Assembly: GCF_036053395.1 (NCBI RefSeq)
Contig: NZ_CP107942.1
Coordinates: 2,632,501 to 2,696,500, forward strand
DNA: 64,000 nt
DNA from: Actinoplanes sp. NBC_00393
GTDB lineage: Bacteria; Actinomycetota; Actinomycetes; Mycobacteriales; Micromonosporaceae
Direction of reading: 5' to 3'
In this document: positions 41,801 through 56,963 of the stretch, piece by piece
How the letters are laid out: each line of letters starts with the position of its first letter
How positions within the stretch are numbered: the first letter of the stretch is position 1
Program-made: the position numbers and the translations under genes
The notes under the pieces: generated by a model
What the model saw: only the letters and a program-made list of their open reading frames with translations
What the model was told of the DNA's origin: nothing
Databases searched by the model: none

Positions 41801-41832
41801 ATAACAGATTTCGCGAAGCAAGAATCTGTTAT
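41801..41832. other. Inverted repeat ATAACAGATT...AATCTGTTAT
   Basis: Ten-base perfect arms (41801-41810 and 41823-41832) are separated by 12 nt. The AT-rich arms argue against a normal terminator; a dimeric regulator site or leader structure is more plausible. Confidence 0.45.
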
Positions 41833-41895
41833 CCGATGCGGCGCAGCGGAGTCGCGTTTGCTGCGTATTTCGGCGGACAGCAAAAGGCCTCTTGA

Positions 41896-44737
<2,842 letters not shown>

Positions 44738-44738
<1 letters not shown>

Positions 44739-46543
44739 TGCTGAAGAGAATCCTGTGGGTCTTCGCGCTGCTGTGCGCGGCCGTCGCGGTCCCGTCCGCC
44801 GCCGCGCAGGCGGACAACCCGATCGTGCAGACCGTCTACACCGCTGACCCGGCGCCGCTGGTGCACAACGGCCGCGTCTATCTGTACACCGGTCACGACG
44901 AGGACAACTCGACCTACTTCACCATGCGCGAGTGGCGGCTGTACTCGTCCGCCGACATGGTCAACTGGACCGATCACGGCTCGCCGATGAGCCTGGCCAC
45001 CTTCAGCTGGGCCAGCGCCGACGCCTGGGCCGGGCACGTGATCCAGCGCAATAACAAGTTCTACTGGTACGTCCCGGTCAAGAACCGCGCGACCGGGCGG
45101 ATGGCCATCGGTGTGGGCGTGGCCAACAGCCCGACCGGGCCGTTCACCGACGCCCTCGGGCGCCCGCTGGTCGAGAACGGGGAGATCGATCCGCACGCGT
45201 TCATCGACGACAACGGCCAGGCGTACCTGTACTGGGGCAACCCCAACCTCTGGTACGTGCGACTGAACGCCGACATGACCAGCTACTCCGGCGGCGTGAA
45301 CCAGATCCCGTTGACCACCGCCGGTTTCGGCACTCGCACCGGCAACACGGCCCGCCCCACGCTGTACGAAGAGGGGCCCTGGGTCTACAAGCGCAACGGT
45401 CTCTACTACAACGTCTTCGCCGCCAAGTGCTGTTCGGAGTTCATCGGCTACTCCACGGCACCCGGCCCGACCGGGCCCTGGACCTACCGCGGCACCGTGA
45501 TGCCCACCCAGGGCAGCAGCTTCACGAACCATGCCGGAGTCATCGACTTCAACGGCAATTCGTACTTCTTCTACCACAACGGCGCGCTGCCCGGCGGCGG
45601 CGGATACACCCGCTCGGTCGCGGTGGAGAGGTTCAGTTACAACGCCGACGGCACCATTCCGACGATCACGATGACCACGGCCGGGGCGCCGCAGGTCGGG
45701 ACGCTCAACCCGTACGTGCGGCAGGAGGCCGAGACGATCGCCTGGAGCTCCGGCGTCGAGACCGAACCGGCGAGCGAGGGCGGCCTGAACGTCGGCTTCC
45801 TCGACAACGGCGACTACATCAAGGTCAAGGGCGTCGCCTTCGGCTCCGGCGCGACCTCGTTCTCCGCGCGGGTCGCCTCGGCGACCGCCGGTGGCCGCAT
45901 CGAACTGCGGCTGGGCAGCCCCACCGGCACGCTGGCCGGAACCTGTACGGTGCCGGGCACCGGCGGCTGGCAGGCCTGGACGACGGTCACCTGCCCGGTC
46001 AGTGGCGCCACCGGCACCCAGGACCTGTACCTGCGGTTCACCGGCGGCACCGGATCGCTGTTCAACATGAACTGGTGGCAGTTCGCCGGTGCGGCCGGCA
46101 CGAATCTGCTCGCCAACGGCACCGCGGAGAACGGCACTACGGGCTGGCGGGTGTTCGGCAGCGGCACCCTGTCCTCGGACACCGCGGTGGTGCACGGCGG
46201 CGCGCGCTCGCTGGCGATCGACGGTCGCACCGCCGCGTGGAACGGCGCCGGCCAGGAGGTCGGCTCGCAACTGGTGAACGGCCGCACCTACACCACCAAC
46301 GTCTGGGTGCGCACCCGCGGCGGCAGCGCCACCACGGCCAAGGCCACCCTGGCGCTCACGGCAAACGGCACGACCAGCTACATCTCGCTGACGCCGGCTA
46401 CCGCCGTCACCTCCACCGGCTGGACCGTGCTGTCCGGCACGGCGACCGTGTCGTGGACCGGCGCGCTGTCCGGCGCCACCTGGTACGTCGAGACGACGTC
46501 CGGCACCGACGGCTACCACCTCGACGATGCGGTGTTCCAGTGA
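44738..46543 (+). CDS. Secreted GH43 arabinofuranosidase with CBM6 and CBM22-like modules
   Basis: ATG 44738 shares one base with the previous stop (TGATG), with GGAG about 8 nt upstream. The 601-residue protein has a Sec signal (about 1-28), then GH43 with catalytic positions ADPAPLVHNG, EIDPHAFIDD and YEEGPWVYKR. A CBM6-type module occupies about 325-450 (EAETIAWSSG, GDYIKVKGV, NMNWWQF) and a CBM22/CBM4_9-like module about 455-600. It resembles arabinoxylan alpha-L-arabinofuranohydrolases that remove side-chain arabinose. Confidence 0.87.
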
Positions 46544-46570
46544 ACCCTTCATGCTCTTCGGGAGAGAACC

Positions 46571-47959
46571 ATGACCAGATCTAGAACGGTCCGGGCCGGG
46601 CTGACGTCCGCCGGTGTCGCGCTGCTGGCGTCGACGGCCGCCGTCGTGGCGATGCCCGCCGATGCCGCGGCCGCCGGTTGCTCGGTGAAGTACACGGTGT
46701 CGTCACAGTGGCAGGGCGGATTCGGCGCCAACGTGGCGATCACGAACCTGGGTGACGCGCTGTCCGGGTGGACGCTGACATGGTCGTACGGCGCTGGGCA
46801 GACCGTGACGCAGGCGTGGAACGCGACCGTCACGCAGAGCGGCGCGGCGGTGACCGCGCGGAACGTCAGCTACAACGGCTCGGTCGCGACCAACGGCACG
46901 GTGTCGTTCGGATTCAACGGGTCCTGGACCGGCAGCAACCCGGTACCCACCGGCTTCGCCCTCAACGGTGTCGCCTGCACCGGAACGACCAGCCCGCCCT
47001 CACCGTCGGCGTCCGCGTCTCCGTCCACCTCGCCCTCGACGCCGGGCGGCTCGTGCACGCTCCCGTCGAGCTACCGCTGGACCTCCACCGGCGTGCTGGC
47101 CAACCCCCGGTCGCCGTGGGTGTCGCTGAAGGACTTCACCAATGTCGTGCACAACGGCAAGCACCTGGTCTACGCGTCGAACGTCTCCGGATCCAGCTAC
47201 GGCTCGATGAACTTCACGCCGTTCACCAACTGGTCCGACATGGCCTCGGCCAGCCAGAACGGGATGAACCAGGGCGCCGTGGCCCCCACGCTGTTCTACT
47301 TCGCCCCGAAGAACATCTGGGTGCTGGCCTACCAGTGGGGTGCGTGGCCCTTCATCTACCGGACCTCCAGCGACCCGACCAACCCCAACGGGTGGTCCGC
47401 GCCGCAGCCGCTGTTCACCGGCAGCATCTCGGACTCCGGCACCGGTCCGATCGACCAGACCCTGATCGCCGACGGGCAGAACATGTACCTGTTCTTCGCC
47501 GGTGACAACGGCAAGATCTACCGGGCGAGCATGCCGATCGGGAACTTCCCGGGCAGCTTCGGCTCGTCGTACACGACGATCATGAGCGATACCAGGAACA
47601 ACCTGTTCGAGGCGGTGCAGGTCTACAAGGTGCAGGGCCAGAACCAGTACCTGATGATCGTCGAGGCGATCGGCGCGCAGGGGCACCGCTACTTCCGCTC
47701 GTTCACCGCCACCAGCCTGAACGGTTCATGGACGCCGCAGGCGGCCAGCGAGAGCAACCCCTTCGCCGGCCGGGTCAACAGCGGCGCCACCTGGACCAAC
47801 GACATCAGCCACGGTGATCTGGTGCGGAGCAACCCGGACCAGACGATGACCGTGGACCCCTGCAACCTGCAGTTGCTCTACCAGGGCAAGAACCCGAGCG
47901 CCGGCGGTGACTACAACCAGCTGCCGTGGCGGCCGGGTCTGCTCACTCTGCAGCGGTAG
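46571..47959 (+). CDS. Secreted GH62 alpha-L-arabinofuranosidase with N-terminal CBM2
   Basis: ATG 46571 has GGGAGAG upstream, 27 nt after the previous gene. The 462-residue product has a Sec signal, a CBM2 (about 37-138; [19 protein letters not shown]), a Ser/Pro linker, and a GH62 domain (about 160-462). GH62 signatures include [29 protein letters not shown] and [22 protein letters not shown]62 enzymes cleave arabinose from arabinoxylan. It is the last gene of the operon and is followed by a terminator hairpin. Confidence 0.93.
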   Translation: MTRSRTVRAGLTSAGVALLASTAAVVAMPADAAAAGCSVKYTVSSQWQGGFGANVAITNLGDALSGWTLTWSYGAGQTVTQAWNATVTQSGAAVTARNVSYNGSVATNGTVSFGFNGSWTGSNPVPTGFALNGVACTGTTSPPSPSASASPSTSPSTPGGSCTLPSSYRWTSTGVLANPRSPWVSLKDFTNVVHNGKHLVYASNVSGSSYGSMNFTPFTNWSDMASASQNGMNQGAVAPTLFYFAPKNIWVLAYQWGAWPFIYRTSSDPTNPNGWSAPQPLFTGSISDSGTGPIDQTLIADGQNMYLFFAGDNGKIYRASMPIGNFPGSFGSSYTTIMSDTRNNLFEAVQVYKVQGQNQYLMIVEAIGAQGHRYFRSFTATSLNGSWTPQAASESNPFAGRVNSGATWTNDISHGDLVRSNPDQTMTVDPCNLQLLYQGKNPSAGGDYNQLPWRPGLLTLQR

Positions 47960-47992
47960 CGGCGAACGGATCCAGACCAACATCGGTGGGGA

Positions 47993-48035
47993 GCCGGCCC
48001 GGCGTGCTCGAGGAACGCGAGCGCGTCGGGCCGGC
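47993..48035 (+). terminator. Hairpin terminator after the CE3-GH62 operon
   Basis: GCCGGCCCG (47993-48001) pairs with CGGGCCGGC (48027-48035). The intervening bases contain a second complement (GCTCG/CGAGC) that lengthens the stem. Confidence 0.65.
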
Positions 48036-49845
<1,810 letters not shown>

Positions 49846-49855
49846 TCTGCGTCGC

Positions 49856-49899
49856 GGTGATGCGGTGCGGCGGCCTCGACGGCCCCGCACCGCCTCACC
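49856..49899 (+). terminator. Hairpin terminator, 15-bp arms with one mismatch
   Basis: GGTGATGCGGTGCGG (49856-49870) pairs with CCGCACCGCCTCACC (49885-49899) over a 14-nt loop. It lies between the GH10 gene and a convergent gene. Confidence 0.7.
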
Positions 49900-49902
49900 G
49901 TG

Positions 49903-50691
49903 TCAGCCGGCGTCATGCGCCGTGTGGTCGATCCAGTGCTGAGCCAGGGCAGCGTCGCCGTCGACCTGGACGCCGGTCAGCGGGCGGCGCCGGGTCAGGA
50001 TCAGCAGCAGCGATCCGGCGGGGCCGGTCACCGTCACGTCGGCCTGCTGGGTCGCGGGCCGCCACGCCGCCCCGTCCGGCCGGCGTTCGACGAGCCACGC
50101 GCCCGTGTCATCCGCGGTGTCGGTGGCCAGCCACTGCAGGGTCTGCCCGGTGCCCCGGATCGCATGCGCGGACTCGGACCGCTGCATCTCCCACGTGGGG
50201 GAGGAGAGCATCGCGAAGTGGTTGCTGATGAGCGCGGCCGCGATGCCGGGCTCGATGTCAACCGGGCGGCCCGCGACGATGGCGGCGTCGGCGCCGTGCA
50301 CGACCGACTCGTTGAGCATGCTGGACAACCAGAAGCGCGTCCCGGACCGCTCGTCGCCCGCGGCGTTGAACACCGGCGCGTCGAAGGCGTCGTCGGAGCA
50401 CGCGCTCACGACCCGCTGGGCGGACGCCGCGAGCCAGGCCTGCCACTCGCTGGGGCCGGCCGGGGGAACGGCCATCTCGGTGGGCAGCTGTGCGGGGTCG
50501 GTGATGCGCCGCTCGATGATCTCCGCGACCCAGTGCTGGGTCTGGCCCACGTGCTCGACCAGGTCGGTGACGGTCCACCGCGGGGCCGTCGGCACGACGG
50601 CGTCCGGTCGGGCCGCGGCGGCTGATTCCGCCAGGCGCCGGGTGTGTTCGACGATCGCTTGCCGTGCGTGTTCCGCGTTCAGCTCGGTCAC
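49903..50691 (-). CDS. DinB/maleylpyruvate isomerase-fold protein (second copy)
   Basis: GTG 50691 has GGAAAGG about 10 nt upstream. The 262-residue protein shares the helical-bundle motif PRWTVTDLVEHVGQTQHW and the C-terminal domain with the protein at 5570-6346, so the two are paralogues. Function is uncertain (mycothiol-related metalloprotein family). It follows the GH51-GH10 operon on the same strand 70 bp downstream but has no obvious link to xylan use. Confidence 0.78.
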   Translation of the reverse strand: MTELNAEHARQAIVEHTRRLAESAAAARPDAVVPTAPRWTVTDLVEHVGQTQHWVAEIIERRITDPAQLPTEMAVPPAGPSEWQAWLAASAQRVVSACSDDAFDAPVFNAAGDERSGTRFWLSSMLNESVVHGADAAIVAGRPVDIEPGIAAALISNHFAMLSSPTWEMQRSESAHAIRGTGQTLQWLATDTADDTGAWLVERRPDGAAWRPATQQADVTVTGPAGSLLLILTRRRPLTGVQVDGDAALAQHWIDHTAHDAG

Positions 50692-50761
50692 TGGTTCGGC
50701 CTTTCCGTGGAGTCGGTGTGCTGTTACTGACTCGGCGTGCCGGTCGAACTCATCGGAGATC

Positions 50762-52282
50762 TCAGAGCGAGCCGCTCACGGTGACGAACGAGTGGGCCGG
50801 CAGGTGCACCCGCAACGTACCGGCGGACAGTGAAACCCCGTCGTGCGGGCGCGGTGCCACCGCCGCCGGCGACTGCGGGGTGTTGTGGTCCTGCAGCGCC
50901 CCGGACGTCAGGATCACGGCCTCGACCGCTGACACCGTGCCGCCCCGCAGATCGATCTCCACCTCGGCGGGGGAGGAGGCGTCGAGGTTCGACAGGGAGA
51001 TCAGCAGCCGGCCGTCCCGACGGCTGGCCGACATCGAGACGGTCGTCAGCGTGGCGTCACCCACCGGGCGTGCCGGCGGCGCGGTGCGCAGGTCGACCCG
51101 CAGCGACGTGGCGTCCTGGTGGCCCCGGTTCATCTGGAAGACGTGGTAGGTCGGGGTGAGGACCATGGCCTTCGAGTCCGGGTCGGTGAGGATCATCGCC
51201 TGCAGCACGTTCACCGTCTGCGCGATGTTGGCCATCACCAGGCGGTCGGCGTGCCGGTGGAAGACGTCGAAGTGCACGCTCGCCACCAGCGCGTCGCGCA
51301 GCGTGTTCTGCTGGTACAGAAAGCCGGGGTTCGTGCCGGGCTCCACGTCGAACCAGGTTCCCCACTCGTCCAGGACCAGGCCGATACTCTTGTTCGGGTC
51401 GTAGCAGTCCATCACGGCCGCGTGCCCGGCGAGCAGCTCCTCGATGCGGGCCGCGGCCACCATCGTCGTGTAGTACTCGTCGGTGTCGAAGACCGTCGCC
51501 GATCCCTTGTTCTCCCAAGTGGGCCCGGTGACCGTGTAGTAGTGCACGGACAGGGCGTGGTACGGCGGGTTGGGGATGTGCTGACAGCCGAGGTGCCCGA
51601 TCTGTTTCATCAGCGTCTCGGTCCAGGCGTAATCGGCGCTGTTCGCCCCGGCGGCGATCTTGTAGAGCTTGTTGTCGCCGTAATCGCGGCAGTACGTGCC
51701 GTACCGGCGGGCCTCGTGCGCGTACTGCCCGGCGGACATGTTGCCGCCGCAGCCCCAGGCCTCGTTGCCCAGCCCCCAGAACCGCACCCGCCACGGCTCG
51801 TCGCGGCCGTTGGCCTTGCGCAGCCGGGCCATCGGCGAGTCACCGTCGCGGGTCAGGTACTCGACCCACTCGCTCATCTCCCGCACGGTGCCGGAGCCGA
51901 CGTTGCCGCTGATGTACGGCTCGGCGCCGAGCAGCTCGCACAGGGCCATGAACTCGTGGGTGCCGAAGTGGTTGTTCTCCTCGACCCCGCCCCAGTGGGT
52001 GTTCACCATGACCGGCCGCTGGTCCCTCGGTCCGATGCCGTCCTGCCAGTGGTACTCGTCGGCGAAGCAGCCGCCCGGCCAGCGCAGGTTCGGGATGTGC
52101 AGGGCCCGCAGCGCCTCGACGACGTCGAGGCGGATACCGCCCTCGTTCGCGATGCCGGAGTCCTCGCCGACGTAGAAGCCGCCGTAGATGCAGCGGCCCA
52201 GGTGCTCGGCGAAGTGCCCGTAGAGGTGCCGGTTGATCCGCGGCCCGTCGAGGTCCACGTTGATGACCGCTTCGATGCTCAT
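50762..52282 (-). CDS. GH51 alpha-L-arabinofuranosidase (intracellular)
   Basis: The 506-residue protein lacks a signal peptide. GH51 hallmarks are [20 protein letters not shown], the acid/base Glu in [11 protein letters not shown] (about 173) and the nucleophile Glu in VLDEWGTW (about 292), followed by a C-terminal beta-sandwich. It removes arabinofuranose from imported arabino-oligosaccharides. Its ATG overlaps the GH10 stop by 4 nt, so both are made together. No ribosome site is needed beyond that of the upstream gene. Confidence 0.95.
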   Translation of the reverse strand: MSIEAVINVDLDGPRINRHLYGHFAEHLGRCIYGGFYVGEDSGIANEGGIRLDVVEALRALHIPNLRWPGGCFADEYHWQDGIGPRDQRPVMVNTHWGGVEENNHFGTHEFMALCELLGAEPYISGNVGSGTVREMSEWVEYLTRDGDSPMARLRKANGRDEPWRVRFWGLGNEAWGCGGNMSAGQYAHEARRYGTYCRDYGDNKLYKIAAGANSADYAWTETLMKQIGHLGCQHIPNPPYHALSVHYYTVTGPTWENKGSATVFDTDEYYTTMVAAARIEELLAGHAAVMDCYDPNKSIGLVLDEWGTWFDVEPGTNPGFLYQQNTLRDALVASVHFDVFHRHADRLVMANIAQTVNVLQAMILTDPDSKAMVLTPTYHVFQMNRGHQDATSLRVDLRTAPPARPVGDATLTTVSMSASRRDGRLLISLSNLDASSPAEVEIDLRGGTVSAVEAVILTSGALQDHNTPQSPAAVAPRPHDGVSLSAGTLRVHLPAHSFVTVSGSL

Positions 52283-53586
52283 TCGGCGCCTTCCGCCAGT
52301 GTCGTGACTGCCGCACCGGACCCGGCGATGGTGAAGGACGCCGTGCGGCCGGCGTGGTGCAGCCGGTAGTCGCCGAGGAAGCCGCGGACCGCGACGCGCC
52401 CGGTGTCATCCGTGCGCAGTGGCGTGGGCGGCAGCCACCACTCCTGCTTCACCAGGCGCCGCAGCGCGTCGTACCCCGGTTTGGGGGTGCCGTCGGCGCG
52501 CACCAGACCGGCCGGGGCGCCGAGCCATGCGCCCTCGTCGAGCAGCCCCCAGTAGGTGATCGCCTGGACCGAGGGGTGCGACAGCAGCGTGCGGTAGTGC
52601 CGGACGATCTCGTCGGCCTGCCGTTGCTCGCCCTCGGGCGTGGACGGCCAGGACGGCGGCTGGTAGTCGTTGAGGTCCTCGATCTCCGGTGGCATCAGGT
52701 CGCCGGAGAGCAGGGTGGTCTCGGTCATGTGGATCGGCAGCCCGAACCGGGCGAACCGCTCCAGGGTCTCCAGAGTCTTCTCCTCGCCCCAGTAACCCTG
52801 GTGCATGTGGCTCTGCAGACCGAGCGCGCTGACCGGGATGCCGGCCTCGAGGACACCCTCGATCAGACATTCGTACGCGGTGGACATGTCGAAGTCGTTG
52901 AGCACCAGGGTCGCGGCGGGATTGGTCGCGCTTGCCTCCTCGAACGCGAGGCGGACGGTCGCGATCCGGCCGCGTTCCCAGGCCAGCCGGGTGATCGCGT
53001 TGCGGTGCGGCTCGTTGCCGAACACCGGCATGATCACCGCTTCGTTGATCGCATCCCAGGTGTGCACGACGTCCGCGAAGTCGGCGACCTCGCGCCTGAT
53101 GCGCGCCCGGACCGTCGCCTCCACCTCGTCGGTCGGCGTGTCCCGCAGCCAGTCGGGGGCCAGGGTGTGCCACAGCAGCGGGTGCCCCTTCACCCGGCAG
53201 CCCCGGCCGGCGAACCACTCCGCGGCCCGGCGCAGCCGTTTCGTGTCGGGCCGGCCGCGCCGGGGTTCGAAGGCGCTCCAGTAGAACGGCAGCGTGGCCG
53301 TGTTGAAGACGTCGACCCACAGGCCGGCCATCCGCGCGGTCCGCTCCGATCCGGCCTCCTCGTTGGCCACCGGCACGAAATCGAAACCGATGTTGCCGAA
53401 CGAGAAGGCGTGAGCGTCCTGCTCCACCGTGATGTCGCGGTCCCGTAGCGGCCGGCCGTCGATGTCGAGCACGGTCACCATAACCTGGCCGTAGCGGTGA
53501 TCAAGCTGAACTGCCGTCAATGCGTGCCTCCCGTCGCCGTCGTAGCGTAGGGACGCGGCCGGTCCGAGGTCCAGCGGAACTTCCAA
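52279..53586 (-). CDS. GH10 xylanase, leaderless (intracellular type)
   Basis: The frame opens with TTG 53586, or possibly an internal ATG 53481 (MVTVLD). I favour TTG because the beta-rich sequence [17 protein letters not shown] belongs to the family's N-terminal domain. The up to 435-residue protein has a GH10 barrel with [11 protein letters not shown], acid/base Glu in WDAINEAV and nucleophile in HMTETTL. No signal peptide is visible, so it would hydrolyse imported xylo-oligosaccharides together with GH51, with which it is translationally coupled. Confidence 0.85.
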   Translation of the reverse strand: MEVPLDLGPAASLRYDGDGRHALTAVQLDHRYGQVMVTVLDIDGRPLRDRDITVEQDAHAFSFGNIGFDFVPVANEEAGSERTARMAGLWVDVFNTATLPFYWSAFEPRRGRPDTKRLRRAAEWFAGRGCRVKGHPLLWHTLAPDWLRDTPTDEVEATVRARIRREVADFADVVHTWDAINEAVIMPVFGNEPHRNAITRLAWERGRIATVRLAFEEASATNPAATLVLNDFDMSTAYECLIEGVLEAGIPVSALGLQSHMHQGYWGEEKTLETLERFARFGLPIHMTETTLLSGDLMPPEIEDLNDYQPPSWPSTPEGEQRQADEIVRHYRTLLSHPSVQAITYWGLLDEGAWLGAPAGLVRADGTPKPGYDALRRLVKQEWWLPPTPLRTDDTGRVAVRGFLGDYRLHHAGRTASFTIAGSGAAVTTLAEGAE

Positions 53587-53593
53587 AATTTCG
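53583..53593. promoter_or_regulatory. Near-match CCAAAATTTCG to the CGAAANTTTCG element
   Basis: One mismatch to CGAAANTTTCG. It overlaps the TTG start of the intracellular GH10 gene. By itself it is weak; support comes from its position in the same family of sites. Confidence 0.35.
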
Positions 53594-53623
53594 CGGCACT
53601 TTCAATTCCTACCTGGACGGCGA

Positions 53624-53637
53624 TGTGAACGCTATCA
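53624..53637. promoter_or_regulatory. Lac-operator-like palindrome TGTGAACGCTATCA
   Basis: Fits TGTGA-RCGY-TATCA. It lies 38 bp upstream of the GH10-GH51 operon and 79 bp before the TTGACA of the divergent importer promoter, so it may affect either. Confidence 0.5.
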
Positions 53638-53678
53638 GCAGCTCAGAGCGCTGACGGCGGCACGCTGCGTGCGAGTGC

Positions 53679-53696
53679 TGTTACCTACGTGTTACA
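53679..53696. repeat. Direct repeats TGTTAC, 11-bp period
   Basis: TGTTACC at 53679 and TGTTACA at 53690. The one-turn spacing just upstream of a TTGACA promoter suggests an activator or repressor site. Confidence 0.35.
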
Positions 53697-53715
53697 GCTC
53701 CGCCAGACGAACGCC

Positions 53716-53745
53716 TTGACAGCCTCACCAGCCCGTCCATAACTT
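53716..53745 (+). promoter_or_regulatory. Promoter of the xyloside importer operon
   Basis: TTGACA (53716-53721), 18-bp spacer, TAACTT (53740-53745). The CGAAACTTTCG element at 53770 would lie downstream of the transcription start, where a repressor could block elongation. Confidence 0.55.
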
Positions 53746-53769
53746 GAGCGCCATCTTCCGGAAATACTC

Positions 53770-53780
53770 CGAAACTTTCG
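53770..53780. promoter_or_regulatory. Perfect palindrome CGAAACTTTCG
   Basis: Eleven-base palindrome around a central C, 20 bp upstream of the importer's start codon. It equals the inverted-repeat element described for Streptomyces xylanase promoters (recalled). Confidence 0.65.
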
Positions 53781-53800
53781 ATACCGAAGGGTGGGGCTTC

Positions 53801-55090
53801 ATGGCACCTCGAAGGACCCTCGCAATGGCTGCCGTCGTGGCGCTGGGCGCCATGAGCCTGGCCGCCTGCGGAGGCGGCGACGACGACGGTGGCTCCGAGT
53901 CGGGCGGAAACGTCACGATGCAGTTCTGGCACAACGCGACCACCGGGCCCGGTAAGGCCTTCTGGGACAAGACGGTCGCCGACTTCCAGACCGCGAACCC
54001 GAACGTCAAGATCAAGATTCAGCAGGTCCAGAACGAGGACCTGGACGGCAAGCTGCAGACCGCGCTGAACTCGGGCTCCGCGCCGGACATCTTCCTGCAG
54101 CGCGGCGGCGGCAAGATGGCCGCGATGGTCGAGGCGGGCCAGCTCAAGGACATCACCAACGACATCACCGCGGAGACCAAGGCGGCGGTCGGCGCCGCCC
54201 TGGGGACCGGGCAGGTGGACGGCAAGTCGTACGCCGTACCCGTCTCGATCCTGCCCGGGGGTTTCTGGTACAGCAAAGATCTGTTCAAGAAAGCCGGTGT
54301 CGCGGCACCGCCGACCACGTTGGAGGAGCTCAGCGCGGCGGTCACCAAGCTCAAGGCCAACGGTACGCCGATCGCCCTCGGCGCCAAGGACGCGTGGCCG
54401 GCCGCTCACTGGTACTACTTCTTCGCCCTGCGCGCCTGCAACCAGGCCTCGCTCGACGCCGCCGCCAAGGACAAGAACTTCGGCGACCCCTGCTGGACCA
54501 AGGCCGGCAACGACCTGAAGGCCTTCGCCGACACCAAGCCGTTCAACGACGGGTTCCTGACCACCTCCGCCCAGCAGGGGGCGGGCAGCTCGGCCGGTCT
54601 GGTGGCCAACTACAAGGCGAGCATGGAGCTGATGGGCGCCTGGGACCCGGGTGTGATCGCCTCCCTCACCAAGGACACCAAGCCGCTGCCCGACCTGGGC
54701 TTCTTCCCCTTCCCGGCGGTGCCGGGCGGCCAGGGTGACCCGGCCGCGATCATGGGCGGCGCGGACGGCTACTCCTGCTCGGCGCAGGCGCCGAAGGAGT
54801 GCGCCGACTTCCTCAACTACATCGTCACCAAGGACGTGCAGGAGGGCTACTACAAGGCCTTCAACTCGCTGCCGATCAGCAAGGAGGCCCAGGGCGCGGT
54901 CACCGAGGACTACCTCAAGGCGGTTCTCGACGCCTACAACAAGGCGCCGTACGTGTCGCAGTGGCTGGACACGATCTACGGCCAGAACGTCGGCAACGCC
55001 CTGAACATCGGAGTCGTGAACCTGCTCGCCGGCAAGGGTGACGTCGCCGGGATCATCCAGGGCGTGAACGACGCAGCCAAGAAGGGCTGA
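53801..55090 (+). CDS. Xylo-oligosaccharide-type ABC substrate-binding lipoprotein
   Basis: ATG 53801 follows GAAGGGTGGGG. The 429-residue product has a lipoprotein signal (PRRTLAMAAVVALGAM, lipobox LAAC) and a solute-binding-protein family 1 body beginning VTMQFWHNATTGPGKAFWDK. Its operon with two permeases and a GH120 beta-xylosidase makes xylobiose or a related xyloside the likely ligand (BxlE-like). The assignment to substrate is inference from context; the family is certain. Confidence 0.9.
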   Translation: MAPRRTLAMAAVVALGAMSLAACGGGDDDGGSESGGNVTMQFWHNATTGPGKAFWDKTVADFQTANPNVKIKIQQVQNEDLDGKLQTALNSGSAPDIFLQRGGGKMAAMVEAGQLKDITNDITAETKAAVGAALGTGQVDGKSYAVPVSILPGGFWYSKDLFKKAGVAAPPTTLEELSAAVTKLKANGTPIALGAKDAWPAAHWYYFFALRACNQASLDAAAKDKNFGDPCWTKAGNDLKAFADTKPFNDGFLTTSAQQGAGSSAGLVANYKASMELMGAWDPGVIASLTKDTKPLPDLGFFPFPAVPGGQGDPAAIMGGADGYSCSAQAPKECADFLNYIVTKDVQEGYYKAFNSLPISKEAQGAVTEDYLKAVLDAYNKAPYVSQWLDTIYGQNVGNALNIGVVNLLAGKGDVAGIIQGVNDAAKKG

Positions 55091-55104
55091 GGGGTTACCG
55101 AGCG

Positions 55105-56094
55105 ATGACCAGCGACGTCGCTGACAAGAGCGGTCGCGTGCGGACCGGGGACGGCGTCACCACGCCGTCCCCGGTTCGGCCCCGCCGGCGCGGGATCGGT
55201 TGGGCCCAACGTCTCGAGATCGCGGCACTGTCCGGGCCGGCGATCCTGGTGTTCGTCGGCTTCGTGATCTTCCCGGTGCTGATGGCCGGGTACTACGGCT
55301 TCTACCGGTGGAAGGGCTTCGGGGTACCGACGGACTTCGTCGGCCTCGACAACTACAAGACCATCCTGACGGACAACTCGTTCCACGAGGCGGTGTGGCA
55401 CAACGGGCAGATCGTCGTGCTGTCCCTCGTTCTGCAGGGCCCGATCGCGATCGCCCTCGCCCTGCTGCTGAACAAGAAGATGCGCGGCCAGTCGGTGATC
55501 CGGGTGCTCATCTTCGTTCCGTACGTGATCGCCGAGGTCATCGTCGGAACGGCCTGGGCCCTCATGCTCCAGACCAACGGGGCGGTCAACGACGTCCTGC
55601 GATCCATCGGCCTGGGCGGGCTGGCCCAGGACTGGCTGGCGAACCCGAAACTCGCCATCTGGACCCTGATGTTCATCCTGACCTGGAAGTACATCGGGTT
55701 CGCCGTGATCCTGTTCCTGGCCGGCATGCAGAACATCCCGGAGGAACTGTCCGAGGCGGCCGCCGTGGACGGCGCGTCGTTCTGGCAGACCCAGTGGCAC
55801 GTCACCCTGCCGCTGCTCGGGCCGACGATCCGGATCTGGGGCTTCCTGTCGATCATCGGCGCACTGCAGCTGTTCGACCTGGTCTACATCATCTGGGGTC
55901 AGTACGTCGCGTCGACCGCGGGCACGTCGACCATGGCGACCTACATGGTCCTCGAGGGCCGCAACGCGGCCAACTACGGGTACGGCAACGCCGTCGCGGT
56001 CGTGCTCTTCATCATCTCAATGACCATCGCGCTCGTGTACCAGCGTTTCGTTCTGCGCCGGGACACCGAGGGCGCGCTCACCGGAGGACGGTAG
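55105..56094 (+). CDS. Sugar ABC transporter permease (MalF type) of xyloside importer
   Basis: The 329-residue protein has a cytoplasmic Arg/Pro-rich N-terminus and six membrane helices. The EAA loop is LSEAAAVDGASFWQTQWHVTLP. It starts 14 nt after the binding protein and ends 3 nt before the next permease. Confidence 0.92.
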   Translation: MTSDVADKSGRVRTGDGVTTPSPVRPRRRGIGWAQRLEIAALSGPAILVFVGFVIFPVLMAGYYGFYRWKGFGVPTDFVGLDNYKTILTDNSFHEAVWHNGQIVVLSLVLQGPIAIALALLLNKKMRGQSVIRVLIFVPYVIAEVIVGTAWALMLQTNGAVNDVLRSIGLGGLAQDWLANPKLAIWTLMFILTWKYIGFAVILFLAGMQNIPEELSEAAAVDGASFWQTQWHVTLPLLGPTIRIWGFLSIIGALQLFDLVYIIWGQYVASTAGTSTMATYMVLEGRNAANYGYGNAVAVVLFIISMTIALVYQRFVLRRDTEGALTGGR

Positions 56095-56097
56095 GAC

Positions 56098-56931
56098 ATG
56101 GCCAGTGCCACGGACACCCGGCGCGGCAGTCTGCTCGTCTACCTCGCCGCCCTGCTCCTCATCGGGGTGATGCTCGGACCGGTCATCTACATCATCGTCG
56201 GCGGGTTCCGCACCAACTCGCAGATCACCACGGACCCGGCGGGCCTGCCGGACCCGTGGGTGATCGCGAACTACACCGACGTCCTGACCAGCGACACCTT
56301 CTGGCGCCAGGTCGGCAACTCGACGATCGCGGCGGTCGTCACGACGGCCGGCGTCGTCGGGCTGGGGGTGATGGCGAGCTACGTGCTGGCCCGCTACCGC
56401 TTCCGCGGCCAGGGAGCCATGTACGCGCTGTTCGCCGCCGGTCTCATGTTCCCCCCGACGGTGGCCATCACGCCCCTGTTCATCCTGGTCCGGGACCTCG
56501 GCTTGATGAACACCCTGCCCGGTGTCATCCTGCCGCAGATCGCGTTCGGGCTGCCCACCACGATCATCATCCTGGTCCCCTTCCTGAGGGCCATCCCCAG
56601 GGAGATCGAGGAGGCCGCCGCCATCGACCGCTGCAGCCGGCTCGGATTCTTCTGGCGGATGGTGCTCCCGCTGTCGGTGCCGGGCCTGATCACCGTCGGG
56701 ATCCTGGCATTCATCAACAGCTGGAACAGCTACCTGCTGCCGCTGTTCATCCTCAACGATCAGGAGAGCTTCACCCTGCCGCTGGGCGTACAGGCGTTCG
56801 CGTCGCAATACTCGGTCGACACTGCGAAGGTGCTTGCGTTCACCTCGTTGTCGATGATCCCGGCGCTGGTGTTCTTCAGCCTCTTCGAACGCCGCATCGT
56901 CGGTGGTCTCACCGGCGCGGTCAAAGGATGA
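56098..56931 (+). CDS. Sugar ABC transporter permease (MalG type) of xyloside importer
   Basis: The 277-residue permease has six hydrophobic helices, EAA loop IEEAAAIDRCSRLGFFWRMV and C-terminus LTGAVKG. It pairs with the permease upstream. As in the mannoside operon, there is no ATP-binding subunit nearby. Confidence 0.92.
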   Translation: MASATDTRRGSLLVYLAALLLIGVMLGPVIYIIVGGFRTNSQITTDPAGLPDPWVIANYTDVLTSDTFWRQVGNSTIAAVVTTAGVVGLGVMASYVLARYRFRGQGAMYALFAAGLMFPPTVAITPLFILVRDLGLMNTLPGVILPQIAFGLPTTIIILVPFLRAIPREIEEAAAIDRCSRLGFFWRMVLPLSVPGLITVGILAFINSWNSYLLPLFILNDQESFTLPLGVQAFASQYSVDTAKVLAFTSLSMIPALVFFSLFERRIVGGLTGAVKG

Positions 56932-56963
56932 TGCAGCAAGTGACGACAGAAAGGCATCGAGAC

